A stretch of DNA of 13,484 nucleotides from Desulfobacterales bacterium (GTDB taxonomy: Bacteria > Desulfobacterota > Desulfobacteria > Desulfobacterales > JAFDCJ01): the NCBI GenBank assembly GCA_029939875.1, contig JAOZSC010000027.1, positions 1 through 13,484 on the forward strand. The letters are read 5' to 3'. Every line of letters begins with the position of its first letter. Position 1 is the stretch's first letter. A program made the position numbers and the translations under genes. The notes under the pieces are model-generated. The model worked only from the letters and a program-made list of their open reading frames with translations. It had not been told where the DNA came from and ran no database searches. This document shows positions 1 through 6,343 of this stretch, one piece after another.

Positions 1-33
1 CAACCGGGCTTTTGGGTTCTATCAACCGGTGGC

Positions 34-621
34 CTATTCGGCGGATAGGCCGGCCAGGTAAAGATCGGTAAGCTTATGATTGTCTTCAGCGGTGATCTGT
101 CGGGGGAGTTTTTTCATTGCGGACGAAATGGCCATATCCACCAATTCCGCCCGGAATGCTGTCCGGGCCTCAACAATTTTGTTTTCGATTTTCCTTTTTG
201 TTGCGGCTAGTAAAATCAGGTTTTCATGTTCGGCTTCTTCGATGATTTTCTGTTTTTTTCGTTGGCCTTCTTTTATGATTCTTTCCTTTACGGCGGCAAA
301 CCGAATTTCGCTTTCACTCAAGGTTTTGAGGGCTTCCTGGATTTGAGCCTCGATGGTTTCTTTTTTTTCCTCGACAGCACCAATCTCACGCTCCACTTCT
401 TTTCGGCGGTTTTGCAAAAAACTTTTCACCGGTTCACGGGCGAATTTCACCAGAATAAAAACGATGATGCCAAAATTGAACCACCGCATGGCCAGGTCAT
501 AAATCGGTCGCCACTGCCCTGAGCTTTCCGCGGCCTCCGCCGGGTTGCAAAACAGCAGCAAACCACCAACAGCAAAAAGGGCAATCGCAGAGATTCCGGC
601 TGCTTTTTTAACCTTTTTCAT
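34..621 (-). CDS. atpF: F-type ATP synthase subunit b (signal-bearing paralogue)
   Basis: This 195-residue protein is a peripheral-stalk b subunit, which ties the membrane a subunit to the F1 head. Residues 1-31 look like a cleavable signal or extra membrane segment (positive MKKVKK start, hydrophobic core, AEAAES). A second hydrophobic stretch follows at about 44-60 (WFNFGIIVFILVKF). The rest, about 65-170, is long charged helix rich in E, K and R with almost no proline or glycine, as expected of the b coiled coil. It overlaps the preceding b gene by 14 bases (608-621). Its own GGAGG ribosome site (629-633 on the plus strand) lies 7 bases before the ATG. A long b subunit with a signal-like N-terminus paired with a shorter b is common in Desulfobacterota. 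The next gene, probably delta, is beyond the left edge. Confidence 0.88.
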   Translation of the reverse strand: MKKVKKAAGISAIALFAVGGLLLFCNPAEAAESSGQWRPIYDLAMRWFNFGIIVFILVKFAREPVKSFLQNRRKEVEREIGAVEEKKETIEAQIQEALKTLSESEIRFAAVKERIIKEGQRKKQKIIEEAEHENLILLAATKRKIENKIVEARTAFRAELVDMAISSAMKKLPRQITAEDNHKLTDLYLAGLSAE

Positions 622-1072
622 TGATTAACCTCCGGTCCAGCACCTTTTCCATGATACTCAGCGCCAGAATTTCGGATTCTTTTACAAGGAATTTCCTGGC
701 TTCCATAATCTGGGCATCAACTTCTTTTTGGGCCTTTGCTCTTTGGGCGGAAATTTTTTCACTGGTGGCTGTAAATATTTCAGCCGCCTGCCGGGTGGCG
801 GATTCCTCCAGTTGTTTTGTCTGTGAAAAGGCTTCTTTTTTTACTTCGACTTCCTTTTTTTTAACCTGGTCAGAAAGAGAGGCCACTTTTGTTTGAGCGG
901 ACGCAATGTCTTCCTCTATTTGCTGGATGTGCCGCTGTCGGTCGGACATAGCACTGCGCAGGGGACGGAACATGATCCGATTGATGATAAACAAAAAAAG
1001 CAAAAAAGAGATAACCTGGACGATTAACGTTTCATTGATGCTGATAAGTGCAATGTTGCTGATAATTTGCAT
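608..1072 (-). CDS. atpF: F-type ATP synthase subunit b (b or b' type)
   Basis: This 154-residue protein has one N-terminal membrane helix (about residues 12-30, rich in L, F and I) followed by a polar helix that runs nearly to the C-terminus. The RPLRSAMSDRQRHI stretch just after the membrane helix is typical of b subunits. Length matches the family (about 150-170). It lies downstream of the c genes and overlaps the second b gene, so the stalk is probably a heterodimer of the two. The ribosome site before its ATG is weak (TTTGGAAAA about 10 bases upstream). The 82 bases between it and the c gene hold nothing I recognise. Confidence 0.9.
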   Translation of the reverse strand: MQIISNIALISINETLIVQVISFLLFLFIINRIMFRPLRSAMSDRQRHIQQIEEDIASAQTKVASLSDQVKKKEVEVKKEAFSQTKQLEESATRQAAEIFTATSEKISAQRAKAQKEVDAQIMEARKFLVKESEILALSIMEKVLDRRLINEKG

Positions 1073-1154
1073 TGTCTGTTTTCCAAATAGATTAGTCGAT
1101 ACAGTACCGGTGGAGGTTCACGTCATACCGGGTGCGTCGATAGCCTGACGAACG

Positions 1155-1403
1155 CTAAACAACAAATAGCAGCAATAACGCAATGACCAAAGAATAGATT
1201 CCCGTGGATTCAGATACCGCCTGCCCGACGAGCATGGTCCGTGTTAAAAGGCCGGCTTCCTTGGGATTTTTTCCGATGGCTTCGCAGGCTTTGGCCGCGA
1301 CCATTCCTTCGCCCACGCCGGGTCCGATAGCGCCAAGTCCCATGGAAATTCCGGCTCCGATAAATGCCGCCGCTTTTACAATGTCAACACCTTCAATTGC
1401 CAT
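1155..1403 (-). CDS. atpE: F-type ATP synthase subunit c, single hairpin, Na+-type signature
   Basis: This 82-residue protein is a normal c subunit of the rotor ring: two glycine-rich membrane helices joined by a polar loop (KNP at the usual RQP position). Counted directly, it carries E32 in helix 1 and V63, E65, S66, T67 and Y70 in helix 2. These are the positions that form the Na+ site in Ilyobacter tartaricus, where residue 32 is Q. A second carboxylate at 32 is known from other Na+-type rings. Sodium coupling is therefore likely but not proved. The start is firm: an AAGGGAGG ribosome site (1411-1418 on the plus strand) lies 7 bases before the ATG, the strongest in the operon. It sits 180 bases after the four-hairpin c gene, separated by a palindromic repeat. 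Confidence 0.95.
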   Translation of the reverse strand: MAIEGVDIVKAAAFIGAGISMGLGAIGPGVGEGMVAAKACEAIGKNPKEAGLLTRTMLVGQAVSESTGIYSLVIALLLLFVV

Positions 1404-1583
1404 TTTAGTTCCTCCCTTATTAGAATGACTAATGTCGATTGTCGAATGACGAATTATTGGGATGACTAATGTCGATTGAAGAATGACGATTTAAGGAATG
1501 CTTTCATTAGACATTCGTCATTCGTCGTTCGACATTTTACATGCAACACTCCCCAAACATACTTCGACTATTTATAATTCCGA
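1404..1583. repeat. Palindromic repeat island between the two c-subunit genes
   Basis: This 180-base non-coding gap contains a 17-base unit, ATGACTAATGTCGATTG, twice as a direct repeat (1425-1441 and 1462-1478, period 37). GAATGACGA follows each copy (1444-1452 and 1481-1489). An inverted copy lies at 1513-1536: its reverse complement matches 1431-1454 at 21 of 24 bases, so the transcript could fold a long stem. Such AATGTCGAATGACGAA elements look like dispersed intergenic repeats, not a gene. Within an operon it could slow, end or stabilise transcription between the two c genes. Confidence 0.75.
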
Positions 1584-2558
1584 TCAAAGCACAAATATTA
1601 ATACCAGGCTCACCACCATGGCATAGATCGCCGTGGATTGTGACACCGCCTGACCGACCAGCATGATTCTCATCAGATCGCCCGCGCTTTCAACATTGCG
1701 GGCCACCCACCGCACGGCTCCTTCGGCGGCCATACCATTGCCGATTCCCGGTCCAATACCGCCGAAACCCATACAGATTCCCGCTGCCAGCAACGCCATG
1801 GCGGCACTGATGGAACCCGTTGCCGGAAATGTTTTGAACATCAGGATAAAACTGATGAGCAGGCCGAAAATGGAGGGCGTCTGGGATACCGCCTGACCGA
1901 CCAGCATGGTGGTGGTTACATTCGCAGCTGTTTTTGGCTGCCTGGCGATGCCCGCGCAGCTGGCTCCGGCTGCCAGTCCTCCTCCATAGCCGGACCCGAT
2001 GGCCGCCAGCCCCATGCTGATACCGGCGCCAAGGTAGGCCGCCCAGGTCGGATTGACGGCGGAATTACCCAGATTCAAAAACATCAGGATCAGGGCGACG
2101 ACCATGGAAAAAATCGCCGGTGTCTGGCAGACCGCCGATCCAATGAGCATGTTGGTGGTCAACTGGGAGGCGGCTGCCGGCTGGCGGGAAATGCCAAAAC
2201 AGGCTTCTCCCCCCGGATAACCCGATCCAACCCCCGATCCGATGGCCCCCAGTCCCATGCTGATACCGGCTGCGAAAAGGGCGGCTGCTTTTAAAAGAGT
2301 GGGCTGGGGGACATCCAGAAACAGCAGCAGGATGGCAATGACGAGGGCAAAAATGGAGGCCGACTCGGCCACTGCCTGTCCGACCAGCATGTTTTTAAAA
2401 ATTTCGCCTGAATTCTCCGGGCTTCGTGAAACAGCCAGATTGGCCCGGGCGGCAGTGTAGCCCTCACCGATGGCCGCTCCGATGGCCCCCAGTCCCATTG
2501 CCAGTCCGCCCCCGGCATAAGCCGCCACACTTACTATTGTTTGAGTATCAACGGTCAT
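1584..2558 (-). CDS. atpE: Four-hairpin fused ATP synthase subunit c with one ion-binding carboxylate
   Basis: This 324-residue protein is four c-type hairpins in one chain, at about residues 1-82, 83-163, 164-244 and 245-324, giving eight membrane helices. Each hairpin has the glycine-rich GxGxG helix 1, a polar loop (SRSP, SRQP, ARQP, ARNV) and a helix 2 around GQAV or GSAV. Hairpin 1 has E32 and E65 followed by S66, but A67 and F70. At the position of E65 the other hairpins have glutamine: Q145 (QTPAIF), Q226 (QTPSIF) and Q307 (QSTAIY). I checked these codons: GAG in hairpin 1, CAG, CAG and CAA in the others. At the position of E32 they have S112, G193 and N274. The gene starts 2 bases after atpB, with a weak ribosome site. 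Fused c hairpins with lost carboxylates are known in V-type ATPases and in the Acetobacterium woodii rotor. Four hairpins with one site is unusual for an F-type operon. Confidence 0.93.
   Translation of the reverse strand: MTVDTQTIVSVAAYAGGGLAMGLGAIGAAIGEGYTAARANLAVSRSPENSGEIFKNMLVGQAVAESASIFALVIAILLLFLDVPQPTLLKAAALFAAGISMGLGAIGSGVGSGYPGGEACFGISRQPAAASQLTTNMLIGSAVCQTPAIFSMVVALILMFLNLGNSAVNPTWAAYLGAGISMGLAAIGSGYGGGLAAGASCAGIARQPKTAANVTTTMLVGQAVSQTPSIFGLLISFILMFKTFPATGSISAAMALLAAGICMGFGGIGPGIGNGMAAEGAVRWVARNVESAGDLMRIMLVGQAVSQSTAIYAMVVSLVLIFVL
1587..2558 (-). repeat. Four tandem intragenic c-hairpin repeats of about 243 bases
   Basis: The gene divides into four in-frame units, approximately 2558-2313, 2312-2070, 2069-1827 and 1826-1587. 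Helix-2 DNA is still similar between units: variants of ACCGCCTGACCGACCAGCAT appear on the plus strand near 1645, 1888 and 2371, and again near 1218 in the separate c gene. The copies have diverged clearly in protein sequence, so the duplications are not recent. Confidence 0.75.
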
Positions 2559-2560
2559 AG

Positions 2561-3235
2561 TTATTTTACCTGTACGGATATATATACAACTGTGAGCATG
2601 GTAAACACAAACGCTTGAATCGTGCCCACAAAAAGTCCGAAAAACGCATAAAGAAATGGTGGCAAAGCGACACTGTATACTAAATGGGAGACCACCAGGA
2701 TGATGATGGAACCTCCCATGATATTGCCGAACAGGCGAAATGAAATGGAGACAATCTTGGCGATTTCACCGATCAGGTTCAGCGGCATCATGAAAAAGAT
2801 GGGCTGAAAATATTCTTTCGCATAGGCTTTGAACCCCTTGGATTTAATGCCGGCATAATGGGCAATCACAAAACCCATGATTCCCAGGCCCAGGGTTGTA
2901 TTGAGATCCTTGGTTGGCTCTTCCAGGTGGGGGATGATGCCCAGCCAGTTGGAAAAAAGCAGAAAGATGAACAGGGCGCATATCAGGGGTGAATAGGTCT
3001 TGGCATATTCTTTTCCCAGGGCATCCTCGGTAAGTCCATAAAGCTGGGATACGATCAGCTCTCCCAGGGCCTGGATCGGCCGGGGCAGCATTTCCCTGTT
3101 TTTCCCGGCAATAAAACCAAACAGGAGCAATGCGCTGATGACAATCCATGTCATCAGGACGACTTCCAGATTGATAGTGATGTTGTGGCCGAAAAACGGG
3201 ATAATCAGCTGGTGGAGTTTGCCTAGTTCGCCCAT
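2561..3235 (-). CDS. atpB: F-type ATP synthase subunit a
   Basis: The 224-residue subunit a forms the stator ion channel against the c ring. The essential arginine is R167 in SISFRLFGNIMGG, the conserved helix that faces the c-ring carboxylates. EEPTKDLNTTLGLGIM (105-120) and GTIQAFVFTMLTVVYI (204-219) are the other conserved blocks. Five or more membrane helices are visible and the length fits the family. It lies 80 bases after atpI and 2 bases before the four-hairpin c gene, so the two are probably translationally linked. The ATG at 3233-3235 has no strong ribosome site. Confidence 0.95.
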   Translation of the reverse strand: MGELGKLHQLIIPFFGHNITINLEVVLMTWIVISALLLFGFIAGKNREMLPRPIQALGELIVSQLYGLTEDALGKEYAKTYSPLICALFIFLLFSNWLGIIPHLEEPTKDLNTTLGLGIMGFVIAHYAGIKSKGFKAYAKEYFQPIFFMMPLNLIGEIAKIVSISFRLFGNIMGGSIIILVVSHLVYSVALPPFLYAFFGLFVGTIQAFVFTMLTVVYISVQVK

Positions 3236-3315
3236 ATCAGAATCGTCTCGTTATTTTGTTCCCATTGACGGGAAAATCATGATGGCCGGCACCGTTTTGA
3301 GCCTTGCCGCAATTT

Positions 3316-3705
3316 TTATCCGGTCCCGGGACTACCCGGGCGAATAAATTTAAATAGATGATCCGCAAGGATGACGAGCTGGATCGCAAAAAGGCCGCAT
3401 ATCACGGCGATCAGGTTAAACTGATCGTATTTTACGGCAATTACCAATGGAATCGCCATTAAAGCATACCTGAGAAAGATGGAAACCAATGAGAACAAAA
3501 ACGTTTTTCTCTTTGATTTCCCAAGTCCCAGGGGAAGACTTTGTGCGATTAAGATAAAGTTGATGATGCTGAAAAGGGTTCCCAGGACCAATCCTTTGCC
3601 CACCGGCTTATACCCTGTAAGGATAAATCCGAGTCCAATCAAAATCGCGGCTGTCAGCGCCCAGGAGGCGTATCGTTTTTGGGTCCTGCTGACCGCCTCC
3701 TTCAT
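3316..3705 (-). CDS. atpI: ATP synthase subunit I (AtpI)
   Basis: This 129-residue membrane protein has four hydrophobic segments (about residues 14-31, 37-55, 66-88 and 93-112) and the layout of the AtpI family, which helps assemble the c ring and may handle metal ions. It sits directly before atpB, the normal place. Its ATG overlaps the TGA of the preceding small gene by four bases (3702-3705), a sign of translational coupling. At the 3' end a CCCGGG-ACTA-CCCGGG self-complementary stretch (3325-3340) encodes the PGSPG tail. It has no following T-run, so I do not call it a terminator. Confidence 0.85.
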   Translation of the reverse strand: MKEAVSRTQKRYASWALTAAILIGLGFILTGYKPVGKGLVLGTLFSIINFILIAQSLPLGLGKSKRKTFLFSLVSIFLRYALMAIPLVIAVKYDQFNLIAVICGLFAIQLVILADHLFKFIRPGSPGTG

Positions 3706-3962
3706 GAGTTGTTATCGTCCTCCCGGTGGTCCTTTTTCTCCTCGGTGATCTCGATAATCTGGCGATAAACCGTCACAGCGCCGCCGATAACCCCCAGCAC
3801 GGTGAAAATCGCGACGAAGATCCCCCGGGTCCCGATCCATTTGTCCAGGGCAAGCCCGATAAAAAAACAAAAAATAATACAGCCGGCCATGGTCAGCCCG
3901 ATTTGCATCACGATGGAAAGATGCTCGGCCCACGGCTGGTGCTTTTTGTAATCAAACTGCAT
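3702..3962 (-). CDS. atpZ: AtpZ/AtpQ-like small ATP synthase accessory protein
   Basis: The conserved core is two membrane helices around GLTMAGCIIFCFFIGLALD and GIFVAIFTVLGVIGGAVTVY, separated by KWIGTRG. This is the pattern of the ATPase_gene1 (AtpZ, or AtpQ in N-ATPases) family, which precedes atpI and is thought to aid assembly or ion handling. The start is uncertain. The frame is open up to a TTG at 4064 (120 residues), but the extra 35 residues are outside the conserved region and that TTG falls about where transcription from the candidate promoter at 4075-4104 would begin. I chose the ATG at 3962 (85 residues), a normal family length. Neither start has a good ribosome site. Confidence 0.72.
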   Translation of the reverse strand: MQFDYKKHQPWAEHLSIVMQIGLTMAGCIIFCFFIGLALDKWIGTRGIFVAIFTVLGVIGGAVTVYRQIIEITEEKKDHREDDNNS

Positions 3963-4074
3963 GGATTTGAATCGGGTGTTGACCCCCGCGATCGTATTTA
4001 TAATATTTTGCACCTGAGTTGAGCAATTGTCGAGGTCGTCGATCCGCTTCAAGTTAGGTTGCAACAGGTCAAGC

Positions 4075-4104
4075 CTATTACCAGATATTCTCTCAGAGTG
4101 TCAA
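4075..4104 (-). promoter_or_regulatory. Candidate sigma-70 promoter of the atp operon
   Basis: On the minus strand a perfect TTGACA (-35, plus-strand 4099-4104) is followed after 18 bases by TAATAG (4075-4080), a weak -10. A second candidate further in is TATAAA (3997-4002) with a poor -35. Either would place the transcript start after the TTG at 4064 or very near it. Confidence 0.35.
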
Positions 4105-4121
4105 GGACGAAAATCAAGACA

Positions 4122-4156
4122 CGGTTTTCGTTTTTCAAACCGACCGGGCACCCGGT
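4122..4156 (-). terminator. Two adjacent small hairpins after the cytidylate-kinase-like gene
   Basis: ACCGGG-CA-CCCGGT (4143-4156) and CGGTTT-N9-AAACCG (4122-4142) are perfect inverted repeats side by side, 57 bases past the stop codon at 4213. On the minus strand they are followed only by TGTCTTGATTTTC, not a clean U-run. They may separate the signalling genes from the atp operon, but this is a weak terminator call. Confidence 0.3.
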
Positions 4157-4212
4157 TGCAGGTTGAACGTTTAAGGCACTGACGTGTTTTTGCCTTTGCA
4201 AGATCTTATAAA

Positions 4213-4824
4213 TTACGAGTCAATCAGATTGCACACCAGCTTCGAGGCTTTTTGCAGATCGATGCGGCCCATGTTGAGAACCAGGTGATAGAGGGTCGGG
4301 TCGTCGAAGTCCGTTTTGCCCAGTTTGCGATACAGATTCAGCCGTCGTTTGTCCTCGGCCGTGACGACCTGCCTGGCCCGTTTCTGGGAAAGATCGTATT
4401 TTTCCATCATAAATTTAACGCGGTTTTCGAACTCATCAATGAGCAGCACATGATAGGCATCCGGATGGTCGTCGAGAATGTACTGGCTGCCCCGTCCCAG
4501 AATGACCACGTCGCCGTCGTCGGCAATTTGCGCAATAATTAAAACCAGATAATCCAGGTAAATCTCCTCGTCGATATAGCCACGTTCATCTTTTAAGATG
4601 CGATCCACCAGTGGTTTGGAAATCATTTTGGAAATCATTTTCGAAAATTTGCCGCCGGCTTCCTTTTCCACGGTTTCGACAAAATTTGTGGAGACATTAG
4701 CCATTTCCGCAACCTTGCTGATAACCTCCGTGTCGGCAAAGGAATAGCCGAATTTTTCTGCAACCATTTTTCCGAGGGTGATCCCGCCGGAGCCAAATTG
4801 CCTTGAGATCGTGATTACCGCCAT
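4213..4824 (-). CDS. Cytidylate kinase-like family P-loop protein
   Basis: The 203-residue protein opens with AVITISRQFGSGGITLGK, a P-loop-like start (residues 3-20) of the cytidylate-kinase-like family. This family is related to nucleoside monophosphate kinases but is distinct from the housekeeping Cmk, and its substrate is not established. DVVILGRGSQYIL (about 104-116) and DEFENRVKFMMEKY with a downstream RR/R-rich stretch are further conserved family blocks. The start is supported by AGGAGG (plus-strand 4830-4835) six bases before the ATG. A perfect 12-base tandem duplication at 4618-4641 gives the repeated KMISKMIS. It follows the universal stress gene by 89 bases and may be cotranscribed with it. 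Confidence 0.82.
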   Translation of the reverse strand: MAVITISRQFGSGGITLGKMVAEKFGYSFADTEVISKVAEMANVSTNFVETVEKEAGGKFSKMISKMISKPLVDRILKDERGYIDEEIYLDYLVLIIAQIADDGDVVILGRGSQYILDDHPDAYHVLLIDEFENRVKFMMEKYDLSQKRARQVVTAEDKRRLNLYRKLGKTDFDDPTLYHLVLNMGRIDLQKASKLVCNLIDS

Positions 4825-4913
4825 TGAATCCTCCTAGTCCATTTACAGTCAGGTTTGGACCTGCATCTCTCTTTTTGCCTTGTCTTTGAACCCCATCCGA
4901 GGTTTTGAAACTT

Positions 4914-5807
4914 CTAAGAAGCGCTTTTTTCAGGTGGAATCAACAGGCAGGGAAACATCGATTTTTCAGCGATCTCCCGGGGAGTGCTGCCGATCCACCG
5001 TTCCGCCCAGGACGCCTTTGCCGAGGAGCCCAGCACGATCATCGATGCCTGGTGTTCCCGGGCGGCTTTTTCGATTTCATCTTCCGCATTGCCAATATAG
5101 ATATGCGCCCGGGCCGTTATTCCCCGTTCCTCGAAAATGTCACAAACTTCTTCGAGTTTTTTCCGGGTTTGCTTGCGCGCCTTCTGGATCGTATGCGAGG
5201 TGTGGGACGGGGAGTCCGCCAGTTCTTTCTCAGTGATTACGTGGATCAGATGGATTTCCTCGATGATCCCTTCCAAGGTTTTCAGATAATCCACCGCCTT
5301 GTGGCAGGCCGGCGACCAGTCGGTGGCCAGCAGCGGTCTTTCAAAGGGTTTTTCCAGGGCCAGGGTGGTCTCCGACATGTGCTTGTAAACCAGCACGGGG
5401 GTGGCCGAGCGGCGCAGCAGTTCAGTGACATCCGAACCCGAATACAGCTGGTCGAGCACGCCCTTGTGTGAACGGCCGATGACGATCAGATCCGTTGCTT
5501 CTTTTTCGGCGGCCTTGAGTATCTCGGGCACCAGGCTGCCCACCACGATATAGACGCCGGCTTCCATGCCCATCTCAAAAAGGCTTTCGGCCCAGTCGAT
5601 AAAGCGAATATTGGCTGTTTCTCTGAGCCGGATTTCCTCATCCTTGCGGTATCCCACCCGGCTCATGGCAAAGCGTTCCTTTTCGATGACATTTACAAAA
5701 ACCACATGTTCCAGCCCTGCTTTGCGCAGTGCCAGCAGCGACTTCAGGGCGTCAAAACCCAGTTCCTCGAATTTGGTGACGAACAGTAATTTTTCAATAT
5801 TCATCAT
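4914..5807 (-). CDS. Tandem-domain universal stress protein (UspA family)
   Basis: Two Usp domains lie in one chain of about 300 residues (roughly 8-145 and 160-295, counting from the upstream ATG). Each ends with a nucleotide-loop-like stretch: G114-RSHKG with G127-S128, and G263-SSAK with G276-S277. In both, the second glycine of the usual G-2x-G-9x-G-S motif is missing (H117 and A266), so ATP binding may be weak or altered. I chose the ATG at 5807: the CAGGAG ribosome site lies only one base from the ATG at 5816 but about 10 from this one. It is downstream of the response-regulator genes and probably part of the same stress or energy-signalling group. Confidence 0.88.
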   Translation of the reverse strand: MMNIEKLLFVTKFEELGFDALKSLLALRKAGLEHVVFVNVIEKERFAMSRVGYRKDEEIRLRETANIRFIDWAESLFEMGMEAGVYIVVGSLVPEILKAAEKEATDLIVIGRSHKGVLDQLYSGSDVTELLRRSATPVLVYKHMSETTLALEKPFERPLLATDWSPACHKAVDYLKTLEGIIEEIHLIHVITEKELADSPSHTSHTIQKARKQTRKKLEEVCDIFEERGITARAHIYIGNAEDEIEKAAREHQASMIVLGSSAKASWAERWIGSTPREIAEKSMFPCLLIPPEKSAS

Positions 5808-5846
5808 TTTTTTCATGCTCCTGTAACGGCCCGCGGATATCGGATT

Positions 5847-6242
5847 TCATCCGCCCATAACCTTTTTGATCGTCGCGGCCAGCTCCTCGGGTTCCACCGG
5901 TTTTTCCAGGTAAATTTCCGGTTCCGGTACGGGTTTGCCGCCGAATTCCGTCATGGCCTTCTGGGACCGCAGAAATGTTTTTTTTGCGATTCCGGAAAGG
6001 ATAATGATGGGGATATCCTTGAGCGCCTTGTCGGTTTTCATTTCGCGGTAAAGCCGGATTCCACTCTGTCGGGGCATTAAAACATCGAGGATAATCAGAT
6101 CCGGTTTTTCTGCTTTGATCATTTTAAGGCCTTCTTCGCCGTTGGCGGCTTCTATGGGGCTATACCCGTTTTCTTCCAGAACCGTGACGCTAAATAACCT
6201 CACATCGGGGTCATCGTCCACCACGAGTACTTTTTTGCTCAT
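5847..6242 (-). CDS. Stand-alone response regulator receiver
   Basis: This 131-residue CheY-like receiver has no output domain. Acidic residues D9-D11 hold the Mg2+, the phosphoacceptor is D53 (LIILDVLMP), the switch serine is S83, and K114 is in LEKP. The start is set by AAGGAGG just before the ATG at 6240-6242; the frame is open further upstream to 6347, but that part resembles no receiver. It lies 101 bases after the receiver-PAS-kinase gene and 40 before the universal stress gene. It is probably the phosphorylated output or relay member for one or both kinases, acting by protein contact since it has no DNA-binding domain. Confidence 0.92.
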   Translation of the reverse strand: MSKKVLVVDDDPDVRLFSVTVLEENGYSPIEAANGEEGLKMIKAEKPDLIILDVLMPRQSGIRLYREMKTDKALKDIPIIILSGIAKKTFLRSQKAMTEFGGKPVPEPEIYLEKPVEPEELAATIKKVMGG

Positions 6243-6343
6243 AATGCGTCCTCCTTGAAAAGTAAGTTTGCTTCCATCCATAATATGGCTTGGAAACTTA
6301 TTCGTGCAAGGTTTTGTTTTTTCCTGACAGGCAACCGCAATTT

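Noticed and set aside
3325..3340. CCCGGG-ACTA-CCCGGG hairpin as a terminator after atpI
   Set aside because: It lies inside the coding sequence and is followed by A residues on the transcribed strand, not a U-run.
34..4064. N-ATPase operon (atpDCQRBEFAG)
   Set aside because: The AtpQ-like gene and Na+-type c suggested it, but no beta and epsilon genes precede the Q-like gene, AtpI is full-size, and two b genes are present as in ordinary F-type clusters of this group.
4905..5471. Plus-strand open frames opposite the universal stress gene
   Set aside because: The opposite strand has a full two-domain Usp protein; these frames have no family features.
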